DNA of 64,000 bases from Paramecium octaurelia (taxonomy: Eukaryota; Ciliophora; Oligohymenophorea; Peniculida; Parameciidae). The notes beneath the pieces are model-generated. The model was not told the DNA's origin and did not search any database. It saw nothing but the letters and a program-made list of their open reading frames with translations. The stretch covers positions 1-64,000 of the forward strand of contig CAJJDP010000094.1 of the NCBI GenBank assembly GCA_905182995.1, given 5' to 3'. This document shows positions 15,801-29,503 of this stretch, piece after piece (the stretch's first letter is position 1; every line of letters begins with the position of its first letter). Both the position numbers and the translations under genes were made by a program.

Positions 15801-18800
15801 AATGTTATATTAACCTTCTAAAGCACGTAAAGTTACTAGTAATCAGAATTATTGTTATTCATAATTGGTTTGATACTAGGAATTTTTAAGGAGATTTCTT
15901 AAACCTATAGTTTAAAATACCCACTCCAACCAGATATGAGACCAGTGGATTCTTAATAGAAGGATATCATTGCAAGAGCAGGCTTTTTGATATTGGACCA
16001 GCTAAAATATTTCCAATCTCCTGGCTTCAATCTCAATAAATTATTATCTCTATACTCAGTATCTACTTAAGCCATGGCTATATTATACTAAGTTTCATTA
16101 TGCACGATAAATCTTGGTGTAATTGTGATTAATTTGCTTCTATGAAACGATCCTGGGCCACTTGTGATTGCCATACCAAATTCAAATTTTCCTTTGGCAT
16201 CTGCACTTGTTCTCTTTTTACGATCTTTTGATTGCAATTATTCATGATCTTTTTTTAAAATTTCTGTTGATCCTATTATTTCTAGAACATTGCTATTTTA
16301 TAAGCTTACTGGATTACTCCACTTAGAGATATCTGAGAGTTATTAATCATTTAATTATCCTATGGCAACTTATATTTTGTTCATATTTGTGCTTGTAGCA
16401 AATTAATGTAGATTATGATATTAAGAATGTTACTCTATTTCTTTTTTTTATTTATTCTTTTAATAAGTTTTACTAAAATTTTAATAATAAACCCAATCAT
16501 CTGAAAGAATATCTTAAGTTAAGCCATATTCTCTGTACATCAATAGCTTATTTGTTTCATTAAATATTAAGTATGGACAATATAATACTAATTCCCTTGA
16601 CTTAGTTGATCTTTTTTTAATTAGAACTGTCAAGTATTAATCGTTGCCTTTTTATTGTTTAAATTTAATTTAAAACTTGTTCTCTTCTCCCAGACCAAAA
16701 CCTCTATTAAATATTTTAAAAGGCTTAGTTCTCAATAAGTCATCATTTTATGCATCTCCTCCTTCAATTTTAAGTTAGTTTTTGATTGAAAATTAAACTT
16801 CAATATCATCATGATAATCTAATGTTTCACAATAGTAATGTTAATCCGGTGACACTGGTAAATAAGGTAGTTATTTTTCAGATTATTATTTATTGGAAGA
16901 AAATACACCATAATGTATATTGATATCTCTTACAGTTGCATTTGTAAATTTAAAAATAGGATAACAAATCAAATAGGTTTCATAACACGCATCATTATCA
17001 TCTTCACTTGGTTTCTATTCGCCAATTTCATTGAAATTAATCATTGCTTTCCTTTAATTGGTGATTTAATTTTTTATTTTCACACAATTAATTATAAAGT
17101 AAAAGTTATTTCTTTTAATATTACTTTTCATTGAGGTTATTATGTGATCATATTTATAATTTAAGGGATCATGAATTTATTTGAATTCCGATTTAATTAC
17201 AGGATTTGTTCTACCTTAAGATGTTACAATTTGAGTTGCTTGTTCCAAAACTTCAACAATTGAATTATCCTTATCAACTTCAAATTCTCCTATTGATTGT
17301 TAATCACACAATAATGTATCTAATTAATAATATTTTCTTTCTAATTATTCATCTTATTGACGATTTTATATTTTCTCTGGTGTAAATCTAACTTCTGTTT
17401 TATTTTCTAAGAATTCCAAAGGAACAATATAAATTTACTTTGGCTCTAATTTAACTGAAGTTGTTTCTTTCATTTAACCATTCACTTGAAAACCTAATTC
17501 TAAGGAAGTACTTAAATAATTGTATATTTTCACAGTACTTTAAATTTAAATTTCTTTTGAACCATTCTGAGGATTAATATTTACATTAACTTGAATATAG
17601 ATATTTCTTTCTTCGTTGATTTTCTTTGTGTCAGCTAAGAAAACTCCAGTAATTTTATCGATGTTAGTTTTAAATGCATCAAAAGTGCCTTTTTTACCAC
17701 TGTGAAGGTCCTGTTATTCATTCTTATGCTATCTTACCAATGGGTAAAATTTCTTTCCCACAAAATCAAAATTAACGTATTTAATTGTTTTGTAATTACT
17801 AATATTTTTTTCACTTCTTTATTATTTAAATAATATTCTACTCCTTGTGTATGAAGATTAATTCATATTTTGATATTAATTTTAAGTTTATGTTTAATTT
17901 TAAGTTATCAATGTTTTTGATTAAGTACTTTTGCTCGGGAAATCTAAAGTAGTTCTTCTATTGTTATTACTATGAATACTATCAACAATTTTAATTTCAT
18001 CATCCTCTTCATCTTTTTCCTTTAAATTGTTCGGCTTCAAAACTACTAAATTTAATAACATTTATTATTAATCTGACTTGTGCTTCTTAAAATCCTTTGC
18101 CCAAAGTTCTTTTTATGTATTATATGTGTATTCTGAATCTTCTTAAATGATCCTCACAGGTTAGTCCTTTTTTATGTCTCTAATTTCCAAGGCATATCCA
18201 CACCTATTAAAAATTTTATATGGTTCTTCATCTTCCATTTTTTTGTTGTAAATCTTCAAAGCTTCCATAGCTACTTCGACTAAAGCAGGAGTGATATTAA
18301 TATTTAATGAATTTGTATGATCTTTAAGATAATATGGTACTTCTTCGCCTTTAAGCTCCTTTTCAATATGATTTGCTATAGTAATTTTGTTAGAATCCCT
18401 ATCAATAGCTTTATTTTCAGGAGGTTTCTCAATTTAGGATAAAGTTGTAATAGTGAATTTCCAAGGCTCAAGGAAAGGTTCAAAATCCATTTTTCGCTTA
18501 TTAAAATAATCTAATGATATACAAGCCAATAGATTTAATTAAGTCTTTTTATTGTCTTTGAAATCTGACATCCTCAAGCCTTTCAATTCAAATTAAGCAG
18601 CTTTAACTCCATCTTTGTTTTTCAATATTTAAATCTTGAGCATCTCTATATTGATCTTTTTTGTATTTATACAATCATCAATAAATGGATCCGGAGGTTA
18701 AGGCTTTCTTTTAAAAGAGTATTTATCCTCAGGAGATTTTCTTGCAGAAAAGATGTTGATGATTTATTATAATTCTGCAATATCTCTAATTGAAAGACTA

Positions 18801-21800
18801 AAATTATTTTTTAATCTTGCAGAATTTATTAAATTTATTTCCCATTCATTCTTAGATTGATAGCTTTTCTGTTAAAATTAATAATCTGTATAATATTCTT
18901 TCACCTAAATTCCTTGCTCTGTAAAGATTTCTTAATTTTATAAAGCATTTCTATAGAAATCAACGGAGTACTTCATTCTGATACAAACTTTGAAAGGTTC
19001 TAATAGAGTTCTTAAGGGAGGATGAGGTGATAATATTATTTTTTCGGTTGATTTCTTGGATTATTCATCCTACTTTAAATTAATGATATGATTTGTTTGA
19101 AAGATGTATAATTTTTTTAAAGTAGCTTCAATATTTTTTTCACAGCTACCTGGTCCAAACCAGCTGTCACCTAACCAGGTTTATGAATAATTGCAATCCA
19201 AAAGAATACCTATAGATTTTGATTTTTCAAAATTTTCCTTCTCTAAATCCCCTAAAATAATAGCCCAAACATTTACAACATTGATTTCTATTACCATTGG
19301 TGGAAAATTATTAAAATGTGGATTTCTTTAATAAGGCTGTTTATCACTTCCATTGTATGGTTATCTGAAAAATTGAACAACCTCGACAAGAAAGTCAATC
19401 AATAAAATAATGTTTTTGTTTTCAAGTTTGATTTTTATTAATTTTTCTCCATCTGGCCTAGTCTTCATAATAAAATATAAATCTTATTTTTATTAATCTT
19501 CTTTTTGTTCTTAAAAGTGTCTTTTTTGATACTTTTAATTGGTAACATCATGATTATCATCTCCAAAATAATAATCATAATCATCCTTTTCATCCGTATG
19601 ATTGTTATTTTCAAGAGTAATTGGTAAGACTTATCTCTCTCTGAAATTTAGCCACCTTCTTTAATTCATAGGTTCTGGACCATATTCAAGTAACTAATCT
19701 AGTTTTGCCTATATTAATTGTTACTATTCTTTCTCACTCTACAAATTTTCTTATGAGCTTTTATTTTTGCCCTTTGAATTATTTTTGCTCCTATCTTTTT
19801 TTCTACAACATAATGTGTTTTTAAAAAATGTCACGAACTTCTACCAATTTGTTTTTTTTACCCTTTTTTTATTTTATGATTATTGCGTTACTTGAGATTA
19901 CGGTTCTTACTCATTTTAAATGTCTTTTATATCTAATGCAGAAGTAAGTTATTGCTATTCTATTATAACTTATTTATTTTTCTCTTTCTATTTTTCGTTT
20001 AATTCTAGTTCTACTTATTCTACATCTAGTTCATCAACAGGATTGAGTTGAATTTTGTTAAATTCTTCTTATTTAGTATCAGACATGGATTAATCTTCAT
20101 CCCCTTTAAATTAATCCCCAATAAGTGAAAACAAAATTTCCTTTGAATGCTTCATTGTGGATGATTTCCTAAAATCAGAAAGTGTCAATTATTGAACACT
20201 TAATCTCATAAATTTACCTCCATTTTCTCTCATCATAAATTAGTAATTTAGGGTTTGTAATTTGGCTATAGCAATAGAAGCAGGATTTTTGTACAACAAA
20301 TTTTTGTCTAATTAATCTTGTAATATTCCTTTTTAATAATAATATCTCCTACAATCTTCTCTGGTTCCTTTAAAAAATTTAGCAATAGCCTTATTGATGT
20401 TAATATCTAAAACCATCCAGATATTTTCATTAGTCTCCTTGTAATCATAGTTTCCTGTTATTGTTTATGGCTATTCTCCTAAATTATCCATAAAGAACTT
20501 GCAAATAGTACAATAATCTAAATCATAAGCATATATATTAAGCTTTTAAATATCGATTGTAACTATAAGATATAAATGAAAAATATACTTCTCATTGGTT
20601 TCACTTCTTAAAAGCAAAATAGTTTATCTGGAGTCTCATCACAAAAGTCTATAAATAGTTCCAAAGAAACCTTATCTTCTGGAGCCTTAACAAATAGGTC
20701 ATTTACATCTGTTCCTGGAGTACATCGAATTTCTAAACCCCATACATATACAATTTATCGAACTCTTTAATCTACATCTTCTTCATCCTGCTACTATTCA
20801 TGATTTATTTCTTGAAAAATTGTTTCTTCGGCCATCTCGGGTTCCTCAAAATATTTAGCTTCTACAAAATTTTCGCTAATATTTTATTATTCTTCTATTT
20901 CATCATCAAACAAACCTGTTTTAATCAAGTTATCAAACTATTAACCCCAAATTCCACTAAACCAATAACCAACCTTTTTGAATTAAATATATAATGCTTC
21001 ATTTGATAATGAACTTCTATAACCAATTCCTAACGAATCTAAAGCTACTAATGAAAATCGAAAACCAAATTCAGAGTCAACTTCTACTTCTTTTGGTTAT
21101 GTAGTAAAGCTTAGATTTTAAGTCTCTGTATCTTTCAACAATTCATCTCTGTCTTCATTTGTGAGTGTGCTTGAAAATGATGTAATGAGCACTTTCCTCA
21201 AATAATATTAGATTTCATTTGTATTCCTCTTCAAGAAGACAATCTTAGCTCTTTAAATTCTAACTCCACAATACGTAGCATATTTTCTTATTCGTATTAA
21301 ATCTGGATTATTGCAAATTTAAATTTAGCATTAAATCTGATTTTCATTCTGTTCATCATAATCTTCTAACATTGTTCTATGGATTCCACTTATAACAGCT
21401 GTATCAAATAGCCTTACTTGTTGCATCTTGATATTAATGTTTTTAAATAGCTAACTACTTGATATTTAAGTGTCAATAAATTTCATATTCATTAAATACA
21501 CTACTTAATCTTCATAGTTTAGCATCAGCACTATTTAATTAATCTACAATTCAATTCTATTTGTCTCCTAAAATAAATCACTTGTTATTGTACTCCAAGT
21601 TTAAGTCTCTGATTATTATTTTTTATCAACTTCATTGAAATCAGGCCAAAATCCATTTTCTCTCATCCATTTGATAAATTATTACTTTTTAACTTCTGCT
21701 GCCAAATTTCCAATATCAAATATCAATCTCATTTTCTTTATTATATCTGGATCCAAAATAAGGTTTAACTATTTTAAGTTTATTACAACTCTTGATCTTT

Positions 21801-24800
21801 ATGAATCAGTCGTCTATAAAAAGTATACATCAGGACCCAAATCATCTTGAACTTTCATAAAGGTGAGTAATAACCTATGTTTTTCTTTACATTTTTAGCA
21901 ATTTTTATCCATAAAATACTCTTTTATGTACAGTTCACCTTCAAAAACTTCTTGATAATTATTATCTAAGAACGAATGCTTTGGTGAAGGAATTTAAAAT
22001 TGTCCCTTTTTTTAAGAAAATATTGTTTAAGGAACCTCTTCTTACAATTCATCCGGAGGAATTTCATTTACTTTATACTCCTAATCATCATTAACATTTT
22101 GTTGTTATGGAAACTATCCCTAATTGCTTGAGTTCTTTATTGTTGATTTATTTTCGTTTAATTTTGAGTTTCCTACTTATTCTATTTCAGATTATTAATT
22201 CATCACCCTTTCTAAATCTTCTCCAAAACTTGAACTCTTTTATTCCTTTTCACAATCAGAATATTTTAGTAATTATTTAGCTAATACCTTCAATGGGTTT
22301 TATAAATTGTAAGAATGGCAGTTAATATTTTATAACGCTAACTCTTATATGGCTAGGTGCTGAATGCTGTCATAGAATTTAACTTCCTTTAAATAACTTA
22401 AATTTAAAAAGTAAAACAAAAAAAGCCTATTTTCATGGCAACTAGTCTTGTCCAATTTTTCTAAAAACTCTTATGTATTTACAGTAACTGACAATTGTAG
22501 ACCTTCCATATCAATTTACAATTAACTAATCATATAGTCTTTCAATTATTCTTAACAATCTTCATTTATATATTATTGTTATTGTTTATGTTCCTGCTTT
22601 TACACTTTACTTTCAATTACATCATAAAAATCATAGCCTTTTGTTTGCCATATTGAAACTAATTACAAAATTAAAAATAAATGCTTAGTTGAAAGTTTAA
22701 AATCCAAAAATGGCAATTAAATAGTGATCATTGAGGTTTTCGGGTATATTTTTTTCTTGAAGGTCATTTTACTTCTACTCTTTGTTCTGTTTGATTCTAA
22801 AGTAATCATCTTTTAGGATTATTCCATTCTGATTTTTATTGGAAGTGTTTCAATAATAGTTTCAATTCCAGGATCTCCATTCTGTTATTCATTTTTTCTT
22901 AATTTCCTATATTATATTTTAAAAATATTCTCCTTATTCTCCCAATCGTAATCTTATACAAATGCTAATCTTAAACAATCAACAGAAAAGTACACAGGTT
23001 TTAAATTTTAATTTTCCTCTAAATTTTGATTTTATTAAGCTACTCTATTAACAGTTTACCTTGTTTTTAAATCCTTTAGATATTAACTAACTTATCCATT
23101 AGAATTTTCAGCTGGGTAAATATTAACTACACTGTTTTCATGCTCTCTTTTAAATATTTTAATTTGTTTCAAATGTATCAATAACATTTGCGTCTTTATT
23201 TAATATTAAAGTGGCAAGTAAATATTTATTCTGCTTATTGAAAAAGAGACATTTGTATTAGATTAAACTCTTTTTGTTAATATTAAAAAGTTGTCAAAAT
23301 ACTTTGAGTGCTCCTAATTCTCATTCTGAACAGTAGTTTTATCAAAAAATATTAAATTTTGTAGGGATATCAATCTTTCATAAAGAGGTTTGCAAAGTGT
23401 GATACTAAGCGGACCCACTTGAATATCTAAATAGACTTATATTGTCTTTTCTAAAGGATCCAAATCAAGAATCTTCTTTTATCTTTCCAATTGTTCTGAA
23501 CTCATTAATACTTTAATTCCTTCTGAAATTTCAACTATTTTTAAATAATGACTATTGAATTTATTAGTATCCAACAAGATTAATTTTTGGATTTAAGCTT
23601 TCACTAATTATTTAAATTAACCTTATTTTACTAACTCTAATTTTGTTTCAGTAATTTCTAAATTAATCAGTATTTTCTCCTTTAATAGTTCATCTAATAT
23701 CCAATCTTCTTGTTTATTTATTTCAGATGATTTGACAGTTACTTTAGTTATTTTTTATAGAAAGTTATTTTTAATATGATCCAAAACTTTTGTTTAAAGA
23801 GACTTTTTCTAATTTAATTCTTATTTAAATATATTAACTTACTAATGGAGATTTCTTAATTATTACAGAATTTAATTCTCTTATATTAATAAATTTATCT
23901 TTTTAACATCCAAAATGATAGAAATTCTAGTATTACTTTCCTTTTCTTTCATGAAAGATAAATATGAATCAATAACATTTCTACTAAACTTTAAATTACT
24001 TGCATGTTCCATGTTAAAATCATTTTAAAATCTTTTAAACCATCCTTGAGCTTCCTTTTAAACTTTTTGATCTTTTGGATTATTAGATCTCAAAATATTT
24101 CTCATTTCAAGAATTTTATCTATCGCTATGCTTCTCAAAATTAAAATTTAAGAAATAGTGTTCTTTTATTCAAAATCTCCCATTAGTTTATTATCTCTTT
24201 TTGCATCATTTTATTTTAACATTTTCTTTGTGTATAATTCTATGTATTATTAGACTTTAAAATAATTAGTTATTCCTTATTTTCTTACTTTTGTTCGAAT
24301 ATATTCTTATTCAATTACTCTTCTGATGATGTAAACCCACCAATTTTTCGCAGTTTTACCATATTTAGGTTTTTCTTTCGGCCGATCATTACGATGATTA
24401 ACAATATCTTACATCGCTCTTAATAATAATCTGATTTATCTTTGTTTTAAGTAAATTAGAACATCAGAAATGGTCGCGATTTTTAATTCTATCTCCATTT
24501 ATTCAGAAAATACTAAACTAAACTCTATTTTGAGAGCTAATTTCTTAAGAATATGAATAGCCTTCTTTTCTTCTTATTTTGATTAATTTTAATCTGGAAT
24601 AAATGATTCAGGTTGCAATTGAGAAGGGAGAACATTGTCAAATACTTCAAATAGCAAAAAGATGTTATCTGCTACTATCTTTTTACGAATTTCATCCTTC
24701 TTAGGTTTAATATCATCTTGACTTATAAGTAAACTTTAAAACCCAAATCCAAACTTCACAATTTCATAGTTATTGATTTGATAAATGAAAACTATGTCTA

Positions 24801-25309
24801 AGTTGTTAATTTTGAGAATAAACTTTTCAAATATTTTTATTGCAAAATCTGCAAAAAAGTTATTTCCTGATGAACCATTTGAAAATGCATCTTCCTTCTA
24901 AACGGTTTCATCAAATTTAGCCAACACATCTTTTTTCAGCTTTTCTAAATGGTCTTTATACTACTCTTTATTAAAATCACTCATCTCAATTTTGTTGGAT
25001 AAAACAATTTTTGCATTTGTTATTTCTACACTTATTTCTTTTGTTTTTAAATTGTTCCATGGGATTATCAATTTGACTTCTCCAAAAGATGAATCAATCA
25101 CTTCTATATCAATACCAAATTGCATCAATATATCATTTCTCAACTCTAATTATTTCAAACATACTTCTCCATCTAAAATTTAAACATCTATATTCTGAGA
25201 TTCAAAATTTTTTATGTATGGTTTGAGAAACTAACAACATTTACTTTATAAGTGTTACCTTCGATAAAAGAAGAGAAGAAAACCACTTCACAGGCTTAAA
25301 ACTAAACAT
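12853..25309 (-). CDS. VPS13: VPS13-family bridge-like lipid transfer protein
   Basis: A 12.5-kb gene, about 4,000 residues, read on the minus strand. Exon 1 encodes 17 residues and is followed by a 28-nt intron (25231-25258); splicing joins it to FLKPYIKNF and then to a chorein-N segment with LDGEVCLKQLELR, FGEVKLIIPW and KTKEISVEI. The C-terminal part has glycine-rich amphipathic stretches such as GLIIGFTNFAKILFQTIIG and GGFLGFLLGIY, typical of the VPS13/ATG2 C-terminal region. After a 25-nt intron comes a basic PH-like tail ending ETPNDKK. VPS13 proteins form a hydrophobic groove that channels lipids between organelles at contact sites. A sampled middle portion was also open. I did not trace every exon, so internal splicing is incomplete and the length is approximate. 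Confidence 0.9.
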
Positions 25310-25508
25310 TTAATTATTTTATTAAAGCATTTTTATATAATCTTACATTCTATTTCTCATATTAGCATATTTTTACATAAACATATAGCCACTGTTGAAA
25401 ATAAGGCAAAAAGATTCATTTCATATCACCATGCTTTTTGCATTTTAATTATTTGAAAAAGTGCACATATAATTTATCAAAATTTGTATAATATTATTAG
25501 AATAGCCA
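25310..25508. other. Divergent intergenic region, VPS13 / RING gene
   Basis: About 200 AT-rich bases between two outward-facing starts. I see no conserved element; it presumably carries both promoters. Confidence 0.5.
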
Positions 25509-26596
25509 ATGTATGATTATTATATGATTGATAAATTATTGCGGTGTTCAATTTGTTGCTAATAATTTAGTCAGCCAGTAACTCTTACATGTGGGCATAC
25601 TTATTGTTTTGATTGCATGTATAAGTCATTGTGTACAATGCCTCGTTGCCCATTATGCAGGTTTTAGTATTTTACAATTTAGATCTTACATTTAAACTTC
25701 CCCTAATAGTTTTAAAGTAAACATAATAATTCATACAATAATAAGAAGCTAAAATCGTTCTCCAGAGCAAGTTGAATAAAAATAATAATAAGTTGACTCA
25801 GCTAATCATATACTTCTTAAAACAAAACAAGATCTATTTCCATATGCATTTTTGAAACTACAAATACTTAAAATACCTGATAGCAATTTGACATGTAATG
25901 ATTATTTTGATTGTTTCAACAATGCAGAAGTTTATTTGTAAAATGAACTTTAAAAAGCTTAATTTAAGGCTAGAATTGATCGAGTTTCAATAATGAATAA
26001 TAATATATTCATATATACATTTATTTAGGAAAAGGTGCAAGGATTGTAAACAACACTTCAAGGATTTATTATCGACAGCACTGATCAATTTGGAAATAAA
26101 GAAAAAAAGGAAATAATACTTCCTGTTTGTTAAGGCAAAGTAGAAATTGAGGATACTTTGGTATTTGAGGATGATTTGATTGAAATGAATGAAATCAGAC
26201 ATAGAATTAAAATTACAATTGAAAAAATCTTTAATAAACATTATAACTTAGACTCTATTGAATAAGAAGTTTACTAAAAGTTACACTAATGTTGGTATGA
26301 ACTTTCTATATATAAGTTTGTTTGAATACTTGTAAGAATCTGATCCAAAAAATCTAATGAAATTATCATATTGCTTACCAACTATGCTTTCAATTTCAAA
26401 TCAACAAAAACATTAAATTATTTCTTAGACTGTCCTAAAAAGATTAAAGCTGGCAGAATAAAAACTCAATAAATTAGCCCCCTTTAGACATGGCGGGATG
26501 ATATTTGAAGTTCCAAATGATCATCCTAAGCCTCCATTTACTTAATTAATAGTAGTCATCATTTTTATAATTCTTTATTTTATATTTATCAATTGA
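25509..26596 (+). CDS. RING-HC finger protein with C-terminal membrane anchor
   Basis: 347 residues after two 22-nt introns. The RING-HC domain lies at residues about 13-52: RCSICC, then TCGHTYCFDC, then RCPLC, with all eight zinc ligands present. The middle is charged and without a recognised domain. Near residue 265 the stretch FEYLQESDPKNLMKLSYCLP is reminiscent of the helical part of LON-type domains seen in RING-LON proteins, but this is weak. The last 17 residues (LIVVIIFIILYFIF) form a single transmembrane helix, so it is probably a tail-anchored E3 ubiquitin ligase. An in-frame ATG at 25524 is an alternative start. Its stop lies 19 bp from that of the convergent LOTUS gene. Confidence 0.82.
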
Positions 26597-26615
26597 TTAT
26601 AATTTTATATATATA

Positions 26616-29485
26616 TCAGTTATCTTGATCCCAGCTGTGAAGATCTAATGATATTTTTTATCCCTAGTAAAAGTCTTATTGAGGACTATATTAATAAGTA
26701 TTCTATTTATTATGGCATCTTTTCTCATTTGAATTTAAATTTGGCCATTGCCCCAAACTCTAAAATTATTTACTGTCTTAATGTGTTTAGTGACTTCTCT
26801 AAACTTTATGTTTCTGTTATTCTACATCATCTGACTCTTTTAATAGTTCTTCTATAAATCTAACATTTGCGTCAAGTTCGTGATGACTATTTTCTTCCTA
26901 AATCATAAAAAAGTCTTTATTTTAAGGGTAGGTTTGAAATGATTGAAATGTCAGGGATTAAGATTACACATCTCCCATCATTTGACTAGGATTCTACATC
27001 CCTGCTAAAAAGCCTAAATTATAAATCTAAAGTTACTGTCAGCTTTAATAATTTAGCTACTACTATTACTTTATTATTGAGCATAACTTGGAAGGGTAGT
27101 AGATTGAGATTTTTAATGATGAATTCCAAGTTGCATTTTCTATTATGGAATAGCAGATCTAAAAGATGAATATCCTTTTGGATATATGATGCACCCTTTC
27201 ATCTTAATCATTACATCACAATAGTTTTCAGCATATTTTACCATATACTCTTCAAAAGTAGAACAACCAAATTGAGTATATTCGAACGTATTTTAAATAT
27301 GTAGTTAAAGTATTTAGAGAAGTTAAGATGCTGGAATTCCATTACTATACTAATTAAGAATTTATTTTAAGGCTTGCTATAAATTAAGAACAATATTTAC
27401 CTCTATTTTTAATTAATATTCAGACACATGGATTGGGGATAGAGACTACATCTGTTGCTACTATTATTATTATTATTGCTATATTTGTTGTTATTAAAGC
27501 TACGGATTAGATGAACTTTGTTATTATTACAAGGATTACTTTTAAAAATATTTAAGATCGATTTTAACTTATTGCATTTATTGATCATCTTCTTATTCTT
27601 ATTTCATATCATTTGTGTCATCATAATACTCGTCTAAAATAAGTGAAGCATACGTAGTTCCATCATTTATAATACTAATCCCATCAATACCTTGTATTAA
27701 ACATTTTAATTTAGTGAATCCCAGTTCATGCAAGTCAAAGGTAAATTAAATTTTACGTTAAATCATCTTTGGCAATCTTGCTAAACTAACACCTTTAGTA
27801 TATTCATTTAGAATATCTATTATTGCTTATTAAACAGCTTTTAATTTATTTTATTTTTCATGCTACTGTTATTATTTATCAACGGAAAGTTATTGATTTT
27901 CCTCACTTCCTAAAATATTTTAAAGGATGAATTAATCTTAAAATTAATCATCAAAAATGTTTAAGAAATCATTGAAATCAAAGGCTATATTAGTATTTGG
28001 CTTAATTAATAAGGTTTTATAGTATATTAGAACATTCCTGTTAATGGCTTCTTATATCATTAGACATAAAACACCCAAAGAACATACTCTTAATTCTAGT
28101 GGACCACAACATTTTAACAGTTATGCACATCCATATTTGCCTCCAGGAATAGCTTTCTAAATAGATTTTGGTGGTTTAATTTAACTCTTTTTACTTCTTT
28201 TTCTATTTATATTAATCAGATAATACTTTTATGTAACATTGGAAGAATAGCTTTGATTATGATATTACTCCTAACTCTTTTGGCCATTTTGTAATCCTGA
28301 TTCAACACTTCTAATCCACTTTGAATTATCTTAGTTTTTTTAAGTAGGTACTGATTACGTTCCACTTTATTTGGATGATTATGACTAATAATCAGATTAA
28401 TTTAGATCTCCAAATGACTAAGTATTTTGACTTGTATTTAAAGTAAGATTGGTATCGAAAAAATCTTTTAAAAATTATATAAATGATCTCCATTAACTCT
28501 TATAAATGGAACTCATTTATTATGCATCCATCATTTTCCAATTGATATTGTCTTCTATTGTAAATAGTAGTAATGATTCATTGTTAATTTATTAAGAAGC
28601 TGATAGAGAAGCATTATTATTTTCTGATTTATTCACTAAATCAATGGGACACTTAGTCATTTTTATTATGCATTTTTCATCAATCCACTTATTCTGTTTA
28701 TATTTTTTTACATTAAATTACATCAGTCCATTAGAGTCTTGCAACTTATAGAATCCAGCCAAATAATGGTTCCAATCTTAAATATTGAGTTTTAAACCGT
28801 AGCATTCCTTAATTCTACTCATTACTAATTTATCAGTTGGGGTCATCTCATCCTTCCTAATATTTAATAAAACCCAATATAATGATTATAAACTAATATG
28901 ATCTAACTGAAGACTAATAAACTAAATTGGGTCACTATCCCCGAATTTTCTAATAGTAACATTGATCATTTTCAATTTCTCTAATTATTATATGACATCT
29001 TTTGATCTAAATGTAAATTGAGTCTTACTGATTGATTTTATAGATTTCATTCTATTTTAAAAATTTCTAAAAGTCGTTTAAATGAATCATAAGGTCTCCT
29101 TTATTTGCCTATTTGAATAAGTGATGCTCAATTCTAGCTAAAATAGAACTTTAATAAAAGGATAAAAATACTCATTCTAAAAAATCATAGGTGTTTCTGC
29201 CTAGATATTAATTAGATTGAAGTTAACAACGTCAACAGATGGCAAACTGCTATTTATTTATTTAAATCTTTCTTTGTGTTGTTCATGTCTAATCACATGA
29301 GCATCCTATTTAATTTTGTTTGATTCAATTGAATCTGATGTTTCGATTAGTTCTCTGGAATGGTAGACTCTTTTTCCTTTATTATGTATTTTTTTGTCGC
29401 ATTGCTCACATAGAATTTGACCACATTAATTACAATTAATCTTGGCTCTAGTTTCTTCACATTCATCACAATATTTTTGTTGCAT
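26616..29485 (-). CDS. B-box zinc finger protein with LOTUS (OST-HTH) domains
   Basis: 933 residues after introns of 23 (29149-29171), 22 and 23 nt. Residues 5-45 are a B-box-like zinc finger: YCDECEE, CNQCGQILCEQCDKKIH and RVYHSR. At least two LOTUS/OST-HTH domains follow in the second half: one around 27840-27630 (IIDILNEYTKGVSLARLPKM then LHELGFTKLKCLI) and one around 27400-27190 (LKQILNQYSNGIPASQLLQI, FGCSTFEEYMVKYAENYCDV, GCIIYPKG). Two or three more divergent copies may lie near 29140-28900 and 28900-28700. LOTUS domains bind RNA or Vasa-type helicases in germline and small-RNA proteins such as Oskar, TDRD5/7 and MARF1. The linker and C-terminus are Gln/Ser-rich and disordered. An RNA-regulatory role is inferred from the domains. 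Confidence 0.82.
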
Positions 29486-29503
29486 TTAATTTATAATATA
29501 TAA

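Noticed and set aside
27430..27535. Trinucleotide-like repeat (ATT/TAT runs) resembling a microsatellite
   Set aside because: On the minus strand it encodes the poly-Gln linker of the LOTUS protein, so it is coding rather than a separate repeat element.
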